Positions 34,455 to 42,518 of a DNA stretch of 64,000 bases are shown one piece after another. The notes under the pieces are model-generated. The model was not told the origin of the DNA and did no database searches. It was given only the letters and a program-made list of their open reading frames with translations. This DNA is from Paenibacillus lautus NBRC 15380 (GTDB taxonomy: Bacteria; Bacillota; Bacilli; Paenibacillales; Paenibacillaceae). Made by a program: the position numbers and the translations under genes. Within the stretch, counting starts at the first letter, position 1. Every line of letters begins with the position of its first letter. The stretch covers positions 1-64,000 of the forward strand of contig NZ_BIMF01000008.1 in the NCBI RefSeq assembly GCF_004000945.1, in the 5' to 3' direction.

Positions 34455-34940
34455 TTATTCCTCAATCTGAATCTTTATGGGAAGACGCTTTACTTCTTGA
34501 GGTGTAACAGGCCCCCCATCCTGGAAAACCCTGGCTGCCTTGAACAGGAGAGTTGTGAATTGCTCCAGTTCTTCCGGCGTAAATGCCGCCTCCAATCTGC
34601 CCAGCATCGCCATCATGATTTGCTCCCATTCTTTCGCCAGCTGCAGACCTTCCTGCGTCAGCGTGACGAGCTTAACCCGTTGGTCTTGTGCAGACGTAGC
34701 TCGTGCGATCAAGCATTTACGTTCAAGCCGCTTAGCAATGCTTGTCATTGAACTTAGTGGTGCCCCCATCTCGGCGGCCAACTCAGACATGGTCAAATCC
34801 CCGCGTAGGAGCAATATGAGCAGTGTTGACATATCTGAACGAGTCACTTTTTGTTCGAGTTGAAGCGTATCGGTCATAAAAGCAAACGGACGCAGACCGG
34901 TCTTGAGGAAAAGGTCATATAGATGTTTTATACCGGTCAC
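34455..34940 (-). CDS. MarR family transcriptional regulator
   Basis: 161-residue MarR-type winged-helix regulator. The core shows SDMSTLLILLLRGDLTMSELAAEMGAPLSSMTSIAKRLERKCLIAR and the wing DQRVKLVTLTQEGLQLA (about 75-100). It has a GTG start with a GGGA very close; the next in-frame start is 21 codons in. The stop is about 65 bases before the ArsA-like start, so it could be first in that operon. Palindromes TACGA-N2-TCGTA flank the gene on both sides and also control the divergent membrane gene, so it very probably represses all three units and itself. Confidence 0.92.
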   Translation of the reverse strand: MTGIKHLYDLFLKTGLRPFAFMTDTLQLEQKVTRSDMSTLLILLLRGDLTMSELAAEMGAPLSSMTSIAKRLERKCLIARATSAQDQRVKLVTLTQEGLQLAKEWEQIMMAMLGRLEAAFTPEELEQFTTLLFKAARVFQDGGPVTPQEVKRLPIKIQIEE

Positions 34941-34949
34941 TCCCTATCG

Positions 34950-34961
34950 TACGATTTCGTA
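34950..34961. promoter_or_regulatory. MarR operator copy 2
   Basis: TACGATTTCGTA, 10 bases upstream of the MarR start codon, placed to block its own transcript. Confidence 0.7.
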
Positions 34962-34984
34962 ATATACTTCTGCGACCATTTTAA

Positions 34985-34996
34985 TACGAGTTCGTA
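34985..34996. promoter_or_regulatory. MarR operator copy 3
   Basis: TACGAGTTCGTA, extended to AATACGAGTTCGTATT, 35 bases from copy 2 in the marR promoter region. Confidence 0.65.
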
Positions 34997-35105
34997 TTAA
35001 TTTCAATAACCTATAGGATTATTTTCTTGAACCAAGTTATAGCTTGGCATCGACACCTTTTGCATCACGTGATTGGGCATTTAGACAGGCAGGCAAAATT
35101 CCTTA

Positions 35106-35135
35106 TTGACACGATTTCGTATCGGATGGTAAATT
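35106..35135 (+). promoter_or_regulatory. Promoter of the divergent membrane gene with operator copy 4
   Basis: TTGACA (35106-35111), an 18-base spacer, TAAATT (35130-35135). An operator copy CACGATTTCGTA (35110-35121), one base off the palindrome, overlaps the -35 box and spacer. Confidence 0.6.
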
Positions 35136-35151
35136 GAACCCAGAAAATTAC

Positions 35152-35163
35152 TACGAAATCGTA
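35152..35163. promoter_or_regulatory. MarR operator copy 5
   Basis: TACGAAATCGTA, just after the predicted transcription start of the membrane gene, 42 bases from copy 4. Confidence 0.7.
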
Positions 35164-35190
35164 CTAAAGGGGTGCTGGAGGTGTATGAAT

Positions 35191-35577
35191 ATGGACTTGA
35201 ATAGTATTCTATTGACAGCGGCCGGTGCCATCGGCGGCGTCACGGCGGTGATTCACGGTATATTGATGAAACGGCTTATTATCAGGCCGATCGAGGCGAA
35301 TTTTGCAGCGAATGGGCGGATCTCTGAACCGCTGCAAAAGCTTGTGGCACTGCTATTACACTTTAGCACCTTCAACTGGTTGCTGAGCGGACTCGCCTTA
35401 ATCGCCGCAGCCATCTGGCTTGAACAGGACGCAAGGCTCGTGATTAGCCTGCTTGCCGGTAGTTCTTTTTTGTATGGTGCGATCATTTCTCATTGGGCCA
35501 TTCGCCGCCCTCATCCTGGCGGGATCTTGATGAGCGTTGCGTGCATTCTCATCGTTATGGGACTAACGGTAGGCTAG
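35191..35577 (+). CDS. Hypothetical four-helix membrane protein under MarR control
   Basis: 128-residue membrane protein with four hydrophobic segments: ILLTAAGAIGGVTAVIHGIL (6-25), LQKLVALLLHFSTFNWLLSGLALIAAAIW, ARLVISLLAGSSFLYGAIISHWAI, and GILMSVACILIVMGLTVG at the C-terminus. No domain was recognised beyond a general DoxX/DUF-like small membrane protein look. GGAGG lies nine bases before this ATG; an ATG two codons upstream is only three bases away from it. Two palindromic MarR sites bracket its promoter, pointing to induction together with the ArsA-like operon. Confidence 0.8.
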   Translation: MDLNSILLTAAGAIGGVTAVIHGILMKRLIIRPIEANFAANGRISEPLQKLVALLLHFSTFNWLLSGLALIAAAIWLEQDARLVISLLAGSSFLYGAIISHWAIRRPHPGGILMSVACILIVMGLTVG

Positions 35578-35650
35578 ACTCGGATTACTTTCGAGTTCCC
35601 TCCAATCGTCCCAATCATGTAAAAGTCCCAATATACTTTCCACTACATAA

Positions 35651-35682
35651 AAATACACCCTAAAGTGCGTGGGTGTATTTTT
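35651..35682. terminator. Terminator between the membrane gene and the arginase-family gene
   Basis: AAATACACCC / GGGTGTATTT hairpin followed by TTTTTATG on the plus strand; also A-rich on the left. Confidence 0.85.
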
Positions 35683-35726
35683 TATGATTTTGCCGTTCAT
35701 TATTCTATTAAATATTATTGATGCCT

Positions 35727-36641
35727 TTAGTTATTTAAAATAGGTATTTCTCCAAGGAGATTCTTCAGGTTGATGGAGTCCCACGGCAAATGCTCTGTTA
35801 TACCTAACCCAACGACATGTGTCGCTTCAGATAATTCCTTGATCAAACTCAGTAGTTGAGGCATTTGCATGGTTCCCTTAGGAGATAAATTAAATGGTTC
35901 TTCAGGGTTGGCGAATAGTAAAGAACGGAATGCCTTTGGATCAAGCACGTCTAGATCAAGGTGAATAGCCAGGTGCTTAATACCGCTTTGTTTGATCCAT
36001 TCTTTTATAGATTCAGTGCTGCTCGCTAACTCTTTCGTTCCGGCCGTTCGAATACCAAGTCTTTGAATCATTTCCGTGTCTGGTTCTGTAGGTGCAACAC
36101 CTAGTCTTTGAAACGCTTCTGAGATTACTGCAACTTCTTCTTCTGTAGGAGCCGCTAATCCCGCAATAAAGACGTTTTCAGGTTTTAGCGGGGTTTTCAC
36201 ATGTTTTGCGAACTCCTCATCTCCTTCTCCCAAAAGATTCCCTAGAGGCAATGCGTGTCCGTTATCATACCCGACATAATTGACCAGATCAGAGTGAGCA
36301 TCGATCCATATTAAACCCAACTCCCCGTCGTACCGTTCGTTTAAATAGGCAAACGGAGCTTGTTCAACCAGACAATCACCACCAAACATGACAATGCGAT
36401 CCGGCTTATGAGCCTCAATAAGATGATGAGCAGCTTCTAGCTGTTCAAGCAGCTGTTTTCTTCCATTCATGCTGTTCTCGTTTTCAAGCGGAGTTCCATC
36501 ATAAGCTTGAACGGGTACGTGGATAAGGGGCTGATCACTGTCGGGAGCTAGCCAAGCAAGCAGCTCGGCTCCAAAAGAGTAGTTCGGGTTGTTTCCTCCT
36601 TGCCATTGTGGCATTAGCAGTCGTATTGTTTTTGTAGTCAT
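35727..36641 (-). CDS. Arginase/agmatinase/formiminoglutamase family protein
   Basis: 304-residue ureohydrolase-fold enzyme. Binuclear manganese ligands are visible: GGDC at 87-90 (the usual GGDH histidine is cysteine, as in one bacterial subgroup), DAHSD at 114-118, and HLDLDVLDP in the second half. Family members hydrolyse guanidino compounds to urea or formamide; the subgroup with GGDC has no assigned substrate that I know of. There is no urease or arginine catabolic gene nearby. AAAGGAGAG precedes the ATG. It diverges from an HxlR gene over 106 bases with a clear inverted repeat, so it is probably regulated by it. Confidence 0.87.
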   Translation of the reverse strand: MTTKTIRLLMPQWQGGNNPNYSFGAELLAWLAPDSDQPLIHVPVQAYDGTPLENENSMNGRKQLLEQLEAAHHLIEAHKPDRIVMFGGDCLVEQAPFAYLNERYDGELGLIWIDAHSDLVNYVGYDNGHALPLGNLLGEGDEEFAKHVKTPLKPENVFIAGLAAPTEEEVAVISEAFQRLGVAPTEPDTEMIQRLGIRTAGTKELASSTESIKEWIKQSGIKHLAIHLDLDVLDPKAFRSLLFANPEEPFNLSPKGTMQMPQLLSLIKELSEATHVVGLGITEHLPWDSINLKNLLGEIPILNN

Positions 36642-36698
36642 TTGTTTCTCTCCTTTACATCAAAGTAAGGTTAGTATAGACTGAGCACAAATAAAAAA

Positions 36699-36727
36699 GT
36701 AGTACGCACATTTATGATAGGTACTAC
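36699..36727. promoter_or_regulatory. Probable HxlR operator
   Basis: Perfect inverted repeat GTAGTAC-N15-GTACTAC in the middle of the 106-base region between the divergent arginase-family and HxlR genes. Arm spacing fits a dimeric winged-helix protein on one DNA face. Confidence 0.6.
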
Positions 36728-36747
36728 CCGAAAGGATAGTGTAAAGT

Positions 36748-37089
36748 ATGAGTATGGCTGAATATAAAGGTAAAGTTAAGAATGTTCAAGATACACCTTT
36801 TGGTTATACAATTTCGATTATTGGTGGTAAATGGAAAATGGTTATTATGTACCTCTTGGCAGAAAATCAACCGGTTCGCTTTAATGATCTGAAGAGACAA
36901 ATTGGAGCGATTACTTACAAAACATTGAGCTCACAACTCAAAGAATTGGAAGCGGATGGTCTGGTGACACGAAAAGAGTATCCTCAAGTCCCCCCCAAAG
37001 TCGAGTACAGTCTTACAGATAAAGCGGAAACGCTATTACCCGTTTTGGAACAGTTATGTGAGTGGGGAGCAAAAAACCAACCTCATTAA
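36748..37089 (+). CDS. HxlR family transcriptional regulator
   Basis: 113-residue HxlR-type winged-helix protein: FGYTISIIGGKWKMVIMYLLAENQPVRF, LKRQIGAITYKTLSSQLKELEADGLVTRKEYPQVPPKVEYSLTDKAETL. Members often sense reactive aldehydes or disulfide stress through a conserved cysteine; here only a C-terminal cysteine (QLCEWG) is present. AAAGGA lies about 12 bases before the ATG. It is divergent from the arginase-family gene with a shared inverted-repeat operator, and has its own terminator. Confidence 0.92.
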   Translation: MSMAEYKGKVKNVQDTPFGYTISIIGGKWKMVIMYLLAENQPVRFNDLKRQIGAITYKTLSSQLKELEADGLVTRKEYPQVPPKVEYSLTDKAETLLPVLEQLCEWGAKNQPH

Positions 37090-37108
37090 TTCCGTTTTTT
37101 GCGATTGC

Positions 37109-37136
37109 AAAAAAGCCGCATAACATGCGGCTTTCA
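37109..37136. terminator. Bidirectional terminator (repeat type 3)
   Basis: AAAAGCCGCAT / ATGCGGCTTT with an AAC loop between the convergent HxlR and GNAT genes. Nearly the same element recurs at 54687-54714. Confidence 0.85.
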
Positions 37137-37161
37137 AAGGTTGATGCATTGAAGCAGTGAA

Positions 37162-37638
37162 TCAAAGTCGTAAAACGGTTATTTGCTCGTTTTCGATGAT
37201 TTCGCCGTTGTCACGGAAGCCGTAGCTTTCATAAAGCTTTTTGGCGGCCGCGTTCTCAGCCTTATAAGGAATCCAGCAGAATTGTGCGGGCCCTGCCGGA
37301 AAGGTGCGGATAAATTCCAGGATTTTTTTCATGGCTTCCCGACCATAACCTCTGTTCTGATATTGCTTGTCAATCATCAGCCGCAGAATGCAATAGCTGT
37401 TGTCTGCGATTGTCGGGAGTTCGTACCCGTTGATTCTGTAAGTAATCATAACAAAACCGACCGGCTGTTCATCCGCGTAAATGGCAAATGGGAATGGATG
37501 TCCCTCATTGGTTGCAAGGACATAACACGAAGCCACGCTCGACAAATTGGACGCTACGAAGCGCCGTTGATCTTCTGAGACCTCCAGATTAAATATGGAA
37601 CGTCGGTTTTCTAACGTGATTTTCCTGAGTGTAATCAT
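37162..37638 (-). CDS. GNAT family N-acetyltransferase
   Basis: 158-residue GCN5-type acetyltransferase. The acetyl-CoA binding signature ILRLMIDKQYQNRGYGREAMKKILEFI (with QNRGYG, about 93-98) and the terminal NAAAKKLYESYGFRDNGEI are clear. The N-terminal ITLRKITLENRRSIFNLEVSEDQRRFVASN resembles SpeG/PaiA-like diamine or spermidine acetyltransferases, so a polyamine substrate is plausible but unproven. GGGAG precedes the ATG. It converges with the HxlR gene. Confidence 0.9.
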   Translation of the reverse strand: MITLRKITLENRRSIFNLEVSEDQRRFVASNLSSVASCYVLATNEGHPFPFAIYADEQPVGFVMITYRINGYELPTIADNSYCILRLMIDKQYQNRGYGREAMKKILEFIRTFPAGPAQFCWIPYKAENAAAKKLYESYGFRDNGEIIENEQITVLRL

Positions 37639-37795
37639 GCAAGGTTTCTCCCTTCAGTATCTTGGGTTGATCGTTTTTGCGCCGCGGTCGCTTATATAAC
37701 ATACAATTTATCCAAAAAAAGTAATAGACTTATATTGATTTTTTTTATAGACTATTATGTATCTATGGCTTTTTTAGGTATCAGTATTATTCGTT

Positions 37796-37828
37796 AACCG
37801 GCACATCATTGTGCCGGTTTTATTTTTG
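37796..37828 (+). terminator. Orphan plus-strand terminator
   Basis: AACCGGCAC / GTGCCGGTT hairpin with a six-base loop and TTATTTTT after it. The nearest plus-strand gene upstream already has its own terminator. Confidence 0.7.
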
Positions 37829-37933
37829 TTAATGTAAGCCGCCCCGTCATTCTTGGAAACCCATATGGGAAACCAATGATTCTTTAGTGGGGATTTATGA
37901 GCAAGAAGCTATACGACCAACGCCGTGTGGACC

Positions 37934-38104
37934 GTGATTCCGCTATTTGTAAGCAAAGGTGCTAAACATAAGGTTAAGCGGACACAGGTTCCGCTATTGC
38001 CGGCAAATCACAGCAAAAACGGGGAAAAGCCGAGAATAACGGATTCTGTGTCCGCTAAGTCTTGAAATTGGTACAATTGTTGGGAAATAGCGGATCTCCT
38101 GTCC
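37934..38104. repeat. Palindrome-rich intergenic repeat
   Basis: Four related copies of a CGGA/TCCG-containing unit. The central two form 22-base arms (37977-37998 and 38035-38056, AGCGGACACAGGTTCCGCTATT against its near complement), flanked by TTCCGCTATTT (37937) and AATAGCGGATCTCCTGTCC (38086). It resembles the REP-like dispersed repeats of Paenibacillus genomes. Confidence 0.6.
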
Positions 38105-38371
38105 TCATCCATCAGATGCACACCACATAGAGTAGTACACACCACTTGCGCCTTCATTTTCAACGGGTTCTTCTAATGCAATATTTTGGCATGTAACGGA
38201 AAAGTCGTCATGAACGGTGACGTATTTTAGGCGATGGCCTAGATGCTGAATTGCAGGATGAGGGGTCATTTTATCAATGATGACGATCCCTATATTTTTC
38301 CCTGATTCCGTAAAATCTGGTGCTTCTGAAAAGCCTAGCCGCGCCCATGTAGGGTCGAGTTATTTTCTCAT
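38105..38371 (-). pseudogene. 5' remnant of an S8 (subtilisin-like) peptidase gene
   Basis: AAGGAG nine bases before an ATG opens MRK followed at once by TAA. Past the stop the same frame continues LDPTWARLGFSEAPDF, NIGIVIIDKMTPHPAIQHLG, LKYVTVHDDFSVTCQNI, EEPVENEGASGVYYSMW and ends in TGA where the palindromic repeat begins. The GIVIID...PHP core looks like the N-terminal part of an S8-type protein, with Asp of the catalytic triad; the rest, including the serine region, is absent. The family call rests on pattern memory. Confidence 0.55.
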
Positions 38372-38391
38372 GGATTCGTGCTCCTTATAAA

Positions 38392-38430
38392 ACAACCCCG
38401 AAGATAATATATCTTCAGGGTTGTTGTTCT
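38392..38430. terminator. Bidirectional terminator
   Basis: AACAACCC.GAAGAT / ATCTTC.GGGTTGTT with AATAT loop, then GTTCTTTT on the plus strand and TTATAAGG-type A/T flank on the minus strand. Confidence 0.75.
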
Positions 38431-38461
38431 TTTATAGTATGTTTTTATGCCGCAGATACGA

Positions 38462-40143
38462 TTAATCGCTATCTGTTCTTTTCGTCTGGTCCTCTTCATA
38501 AGTAAATGGATAGCCCTGACTTCCGAGCAGCATTCTCCGCCCTTGGAACTCATCATACAGATTGATTCGAATCGCCCCTCCACTTACGATTGTGCTGAAG
38601 TTGCTATTCAAGTTAATGGAGTATGATTTATTGTTGCCAATGGTCAAATCGGTACCGAGTGTTAAAGTCTTCTCTGTGGACTGGCCTGTCGGGTCAATCA
38701 GCTCCATTATGAGCTTATGGTCATATAATCCTGTCTCGTAATCCCCATTCCTCGAGAGATTATAGTGAATAACGGTATTGAGCATATCTTTTCCTGCGCT
38801 AAGCGTACCTTCTCCTCTCGTAATGGTGAGATGGTACGGAAACAATTCTACATTTTGCAGATTCGTTGCCGGTTGGGCAACTCTAGGGCTAAGTGCTAAA
38901 CCCACGGTATTGATAGATCCCGTTGATTCTTCCCCTACATCTGTCATCTTTCCGTTTGATACACCTTCTCCGACATACAATACAAGCTGCGAAGGATTCA
39001 CATGCTGCGGAAGCTTGCTCCAAACGGTCACCAGACTCTTCCCATTCGGACTTGTCTTATCGGAGAATTGACTGATCTTTGCCTCAAAAAACTCGTTTTC
39101 CGGTGTTTTATAGTAAGCTACAAGCTGCGCCTGTTTGGATTGGCGTGTTTCCTGACTCGCCATCACCAATTCCGTATATATTACATTGGAACTGTTGTCT
39201 TGGTAAACGGTCGTCAAACGTTCACGGACTTCCGCTTTCTTGCCCGGCGTATGGATAAGATAAGATTCGCCGGCAGCGACCTGTTTCATGACGTTGTTGA
39301 CCGAATTGGTATTCAGCGACAGAAATTTGTGAACGTCCTCTCCTGAAGTTTCTTGCAGATCAACTCTGAGTTGATTGAATAGATAGGAATACAGCACATT
39401 GGCAAGTACATACAGCTCCATGGTTTCATTCGGTGCCAGGGTTGTTTGATCATTCGGTACCACGATTGGGGCCGTACCGCTGAGATCGCGCATTCCTGCC
39501 ATAACTGCAGCTTTGAACTCGGGCAGCGCTATGGTCGATGATGTGTACGAATGCTGATTTGGGCTACAATTTGATCCACATCTCCTTGTGGCACGCGCTG
39601 ATATGAGCTCAGTTTGACGCCGAATGTTCCATGAGCATTCTCCAAGATGTTTTCTACACCCAGATGACTTTTACCTTCCTGAGCATAAGGAATTTTATAG
39701 TGGGCAGCCGGGAAACTGATTTCCCCCTCAACAACAGGCTCTGTCAATTGCAGCTGCAGTTTATTCTGTTTCATATGCAATGGCACATCTGTACTGAGAT
39801 CGATGAGCTTCTCCTGCGGCAGGACATAAGCAGTCCGAAGCCATTTTTGAAAATATGTATTTTGATGGAGCAGCATCGCTAACCCGAGAGACAGCATGAC
39901 CATAAGCGGAACACTAACCGCGCTGAAGTAAAACGTGTTGGATGCCGCCTTGCGGAAGGAGGCACTTCCAAGCAGCTCCAGGTAATTATCGAGTCCCACA
40001 AAATGGCCGTCTACCGATTGGCTCATAAAGGAATAGTACACGCCCATGACAAATGGAATAAGGTAAAAGAGTGCAAATCCGATACCGCTTGGCACGAGAA
40101 AGAACATGGCCGCCGAAGCATCCTTACGGAGCCATTTTTTCAT
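38462..40143 (-). pseudogene. Chimeric broken gene: ABC sugar permease N-terminus fused to an unknown protein, with a frameshift
   Basis: From ATG 40143 the frame starts as a MalF/UgpA-type permease: SAAMFFLVPSGIGFALFYLIP (helix 1), YYSFMSQSVDGHFVGLDNYLELLG, TFYFSAVSVPLMVMLSLGLAM (helix 2) up to WLRTAYVLP. It then switches in frame to unrelated, beta-rich sequence (LIDLSTDVPLHMKQNKLQLQL...), which stops at 39529. The next frame, one base over, carries on from SSTIALPEFKAAVMAGMRDLSG to the end at 38462 (346 residues). So one deletion fused two genes, and one base loss near 39537 split the product. The C-terminal part (about 450 residues, Asn/Thr/Gln-rich, beta-type) is not recognised. Confidence 0.75.
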
Positions 40144-40321
40144 GATTTTCTTGATCCATCCTTTCACGATTTAGTTTGTCCTTCATTTCTGATCCATGTT
40201 ACTCTCCCCGATGCATTCAGTTTAGGGAAGATAACTTAAGAAAAAAGTATGGAAAATATTAAAAATATCTAAAGTGGTGAACGGAATCATAAGAATAGGG
40301 AACGTAGCGGGAGCCCCCCTA

Positions 40322-41032
40322 CTACTTTGGTTCAGAAAAAACTCGCACGTTTTCGTTCTCAACGGTTGCAAGTATTACATCGTGGATATTCGTATTAGCG
40401 GGTGCTATTTTTGAATGAAGCCAATCCAAATCTTTACCCATTTCCTGAAGAAGCGACATATCGACTTTTCCATCTATGATGATCGGCCTTGAGATCGTAA
40501 ACGGCCCCGTCTCTAATTTTAGATCTGCCGGAGTAACCGGTTGGTACGGGGTGTCCATGAAAACCGATATGGTTCCACCCGGTTCCCATACGGCAAGGGC
40601 TACCTTTTGTATATCCTCTGCTTTTTCCTTTCTTAGCTCAGAAAATAAAAAATCAATAGAGATTCTGGCTTTAGATAAGTTATGAAACTGGATGAGTCCA
40701 TTTTTAACGAGTGTGATGGGAGATGGATCTAGATAGTGTTTGAAGAACGGCCACTTCAGGCTCAACCACGTCGCTATAATGTATAAAACGACGAGAACGA
40801 TCGTCGTGATCATAGATCCCTTTAATCCCAATTCTTCATCTGAAAGCGGATGAGCAATAATATTACCCAGCGTTAAAGCCATAATGAAATCGAGAAACCT
40901 CAATTGAGAAATGGAACGCTGCCCCATGACTTTAGCTGCAAGAAGCAAAAAAACGAAGCTAACAATCCCTCTTAAGATCCATTCCATGGTTGTCAGCGAT
41001 TCTTGACTCTGGAAAAAATCCAATCCATTCAC
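40322..41032 (-). CDS. DUF421/YetF family membrane protein
   Basis: 236-residue protein with three N-terminal membrane segments (LRGIVSFVFLLLAAKVMG, LRFLDFIMALTLGNIIAHPLS, GSMITTIVLVVLYIIATWLSLKW) followed by a cytosolic-like beta domain (about 100-220, PITLVKNGLIQFHNLSKARISIDFLFSELR). This is the standard YetF architecture; YetF-type proteins in Bacillus are associated with spore or membrane functions that are still poorly defined. The start is uncertain: the GTG at 41032 lies right on a CGGGG, and an in-frame TTG at 41023 has more usual spacing. It is a single-gene unit. Confidence 0.88.
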   Translation of the reverse strand: MNGLDFFQSQESLTTMEWILRGIVSFVFLLLAAKVMGQRSISQLRFLDFIMALTLGNIIAHPLSDEELGLKGSMITTIVLVVLYIIATWLSLKWPFFKHYLDPSPITLVKNGLIQFHNLSKARISIDFLFSELRKEKAEDIQKVALAVWEPGGTISVFMDTPYQPVTPADLKLETGPFTISRPIIIDGKVDMSLLQEMGKDLDWLHSKIAPANTNIHDVILATVENENVRVFSEPK

Positions 41033-41265
41033 CCCGCGGATTCACATCAATTATTGTTCGATATATTCATATATTCGCTTGAACGATTTCTTCATTCTTT
41101 AGCACGTTCGTTTATACTCGAAGTCCTTTAAAAATAGGCATACATTTCCTCCACTACTTTCATATAAGTGAGTCAATCGTGTATAGAATGCCTTCATGTT
41201 GTTAAAATCATACTTTTGAACAATCATTTCACTTGGTTGGTCTGGTATGCATGGATTCAGCTAAA

Positions 41266-41290
41266 CAAAAAAGCCGCGATTTTCGCGACT
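41266..41290 (-). terminator. Terminator downstream of the polytopic membrane protein (repeat type 1)
   Basis: AGCCGCG / CGCGACT stem with T6 on the minus strand, 39 bases after the stop. Confidence 0.7.
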
Positions 41291-41328
41291 TCATAAGAAG
41301 TTCCAACGGATCGTCCGGTAAGGCAAAC

Positions 41329-42285
41329 CTACAAGGCGCGTCGTCGATCATGCAGAACGAATAAAATGATCATGAACATCATTACGCCGAAGACGATACC
41401 GGCCTCCGTGGTTAGCATCCGCAGCAGCTGGTACTCTGGCGAGAACTGCGAATCGGTGCGAATCGCGGAAAAGAGGTTATACGAGAACAGCATGCCCGAC
41501 GAAATCCATGCCGCTGCCATCGGGTACAGAAATCGCTGCGGCCCGCGGCGGGAAGTTAGCACCAGCAATCCCCACGCCCCCGCGATGGACCACGCTCCGG
41601 TACTAAACGTCAGCAGATGCCACCACACATCACGATCGTCCAGTCTGGCCGGGTCAATGCCGAGAGTGCCTCCGGCAGCCCAGAACACCTTAATGATACC
41701 TAACAGGACACAGCCGGCTCCAACCAGCCTGGACAATGTATTCTGCAATCTCCAAGTATTACCCGGTAACCTGCTATAGTCGATCGAATCACCGAACGCC
41801 TCCGGCCACCGTGTCCTCGCATACCCTGCGAAGGCCAGAGGCAGACAAACGCCGATGCCGACCAGCGAAATCATGACGAAAAATTGTTCGTACACCCAAA
41901 CCTCGGCGGCCCCCGCCTCCTGATCCCGAGTCATAGCTGCCGGTCCTAGCACCGGCGCCAAGACCAGCATGGGAACGAGCAGTCCGGTACCAACCCATAC
42001 GGGAAAGGCAATCAGCCATGCAGGTAGACGTTCGCCCCACGGCCTGGTGAAAGCCATGGCCAGCAGGATTCCGATAGCCGCGAGCACGGCGGTAGCTGCG
42101 TTGATCGCACGCCAGCTAGCGTCACCCATTTGCTCGGTTGGCATGAAGTAACCGAGAGTCCATGCCATTTTAATTAATAGATACGGCGCCACCGCTATGG
42201 CAGCGCCATAACCAGAAATTCTACGCGTCTTCATCCATTGCGGTGACTGCAGATCAACTGAAACTTGCTCATGCTCCATCTTCAT
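41329..42285 (-). CDS. Hypothetical polytopic membrane protein
   Basis: 318-residue protein with about eight predicted membrane segments, rich in Trp, Gly and Ala (WVGTGLLVPMLVLAPVLGPAAM, FVMISLVGIGVCLPLAFAGYA, WSIAGAWGLLVLTSRRG, GIVFGVMMFMIILFVLHDRR). No domain was recognised. GC content and the Trp/Arg-rich loops (RTRWPEAFGDSIDYSRLPG) look more like actinobacterial membrane proteins than its neighbours, so acquisition by transfer is possible. AGGAGG precedes the ATG by 13 bases. It stands alone between the YetF gene and the two-component system. Confidence 0.75.
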   Translation of the reverse strand: MKMEHEQVSVDLQSPQWMKTRRISGYGAAIAVAPYLLIKMAWTLGYFMPTEQMGDASWRAINAATAVLAAIGILLAMAFTRPWGERLPAWLIAFPVWVGTGLLVPMLVLAPVLGPAAMTRDQEAGAAEVWVYEQFFVMISLVGIGVCLPLAFAGYARTRWPEAFGDSIDYSRLPGNTWRLQNTLSRLVGAGCVLLGIIKVFWAAGGTLGIDPARLDDRDVWWHLLTFSTGAWSIAGAWGLLVLTSRRGPQRFLYPMAAAWISSGMLFSYNLFSAIRTDSQFSPEYQLLRMLTTEAGIVFGVMMFMIILFVLHDRRRAL

Positions 42286-42435
42286 GTTGGTAAACGTACC
42301 TCCTTAAATAACTCTGTCTTCACCTTACACCTCATTCTATCCCCCTTATCGAAAAGCAAAGTGACCTCAAGTTTAAGTTTGGGTTAAATTCCTTTACGAG
42401 AGAGCAGTACGGCTCTCTTTCCGATATAGGTACAA

Positions 42436-42484
42436 AAAAGAAGCTGCGTATAAGTCATTTCGAGCGACTTGTACGCAGCTTCTT
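42436..42484. terminator. Strong terminator after the two-component genes
   Basis: AAGAAGCTGCGTA.AAGTC / GACTT.TACGCAGCTTCTT, about 18 paired bases, flanked by A and T runs on both sides, 35 bases after the kinase stop. Confidence 0.85.
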
Positions 42485-42518
42485 CCCTGATCTTTTGAAG
42501 TAAACCTATATTATATTT

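Larger units (their letters stand above)
37639..38461. other. Decayed intergenic zone
   Basis: About 820 bases without an intact gene. In order: AT-rich DNA, an orphan plus-strand terminator (37796-37828), a palindromic repeat (37934-38104), an S8 peptidase remnant (38105-38371), and a terminator (38392-38430). Confidence 0.6.
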
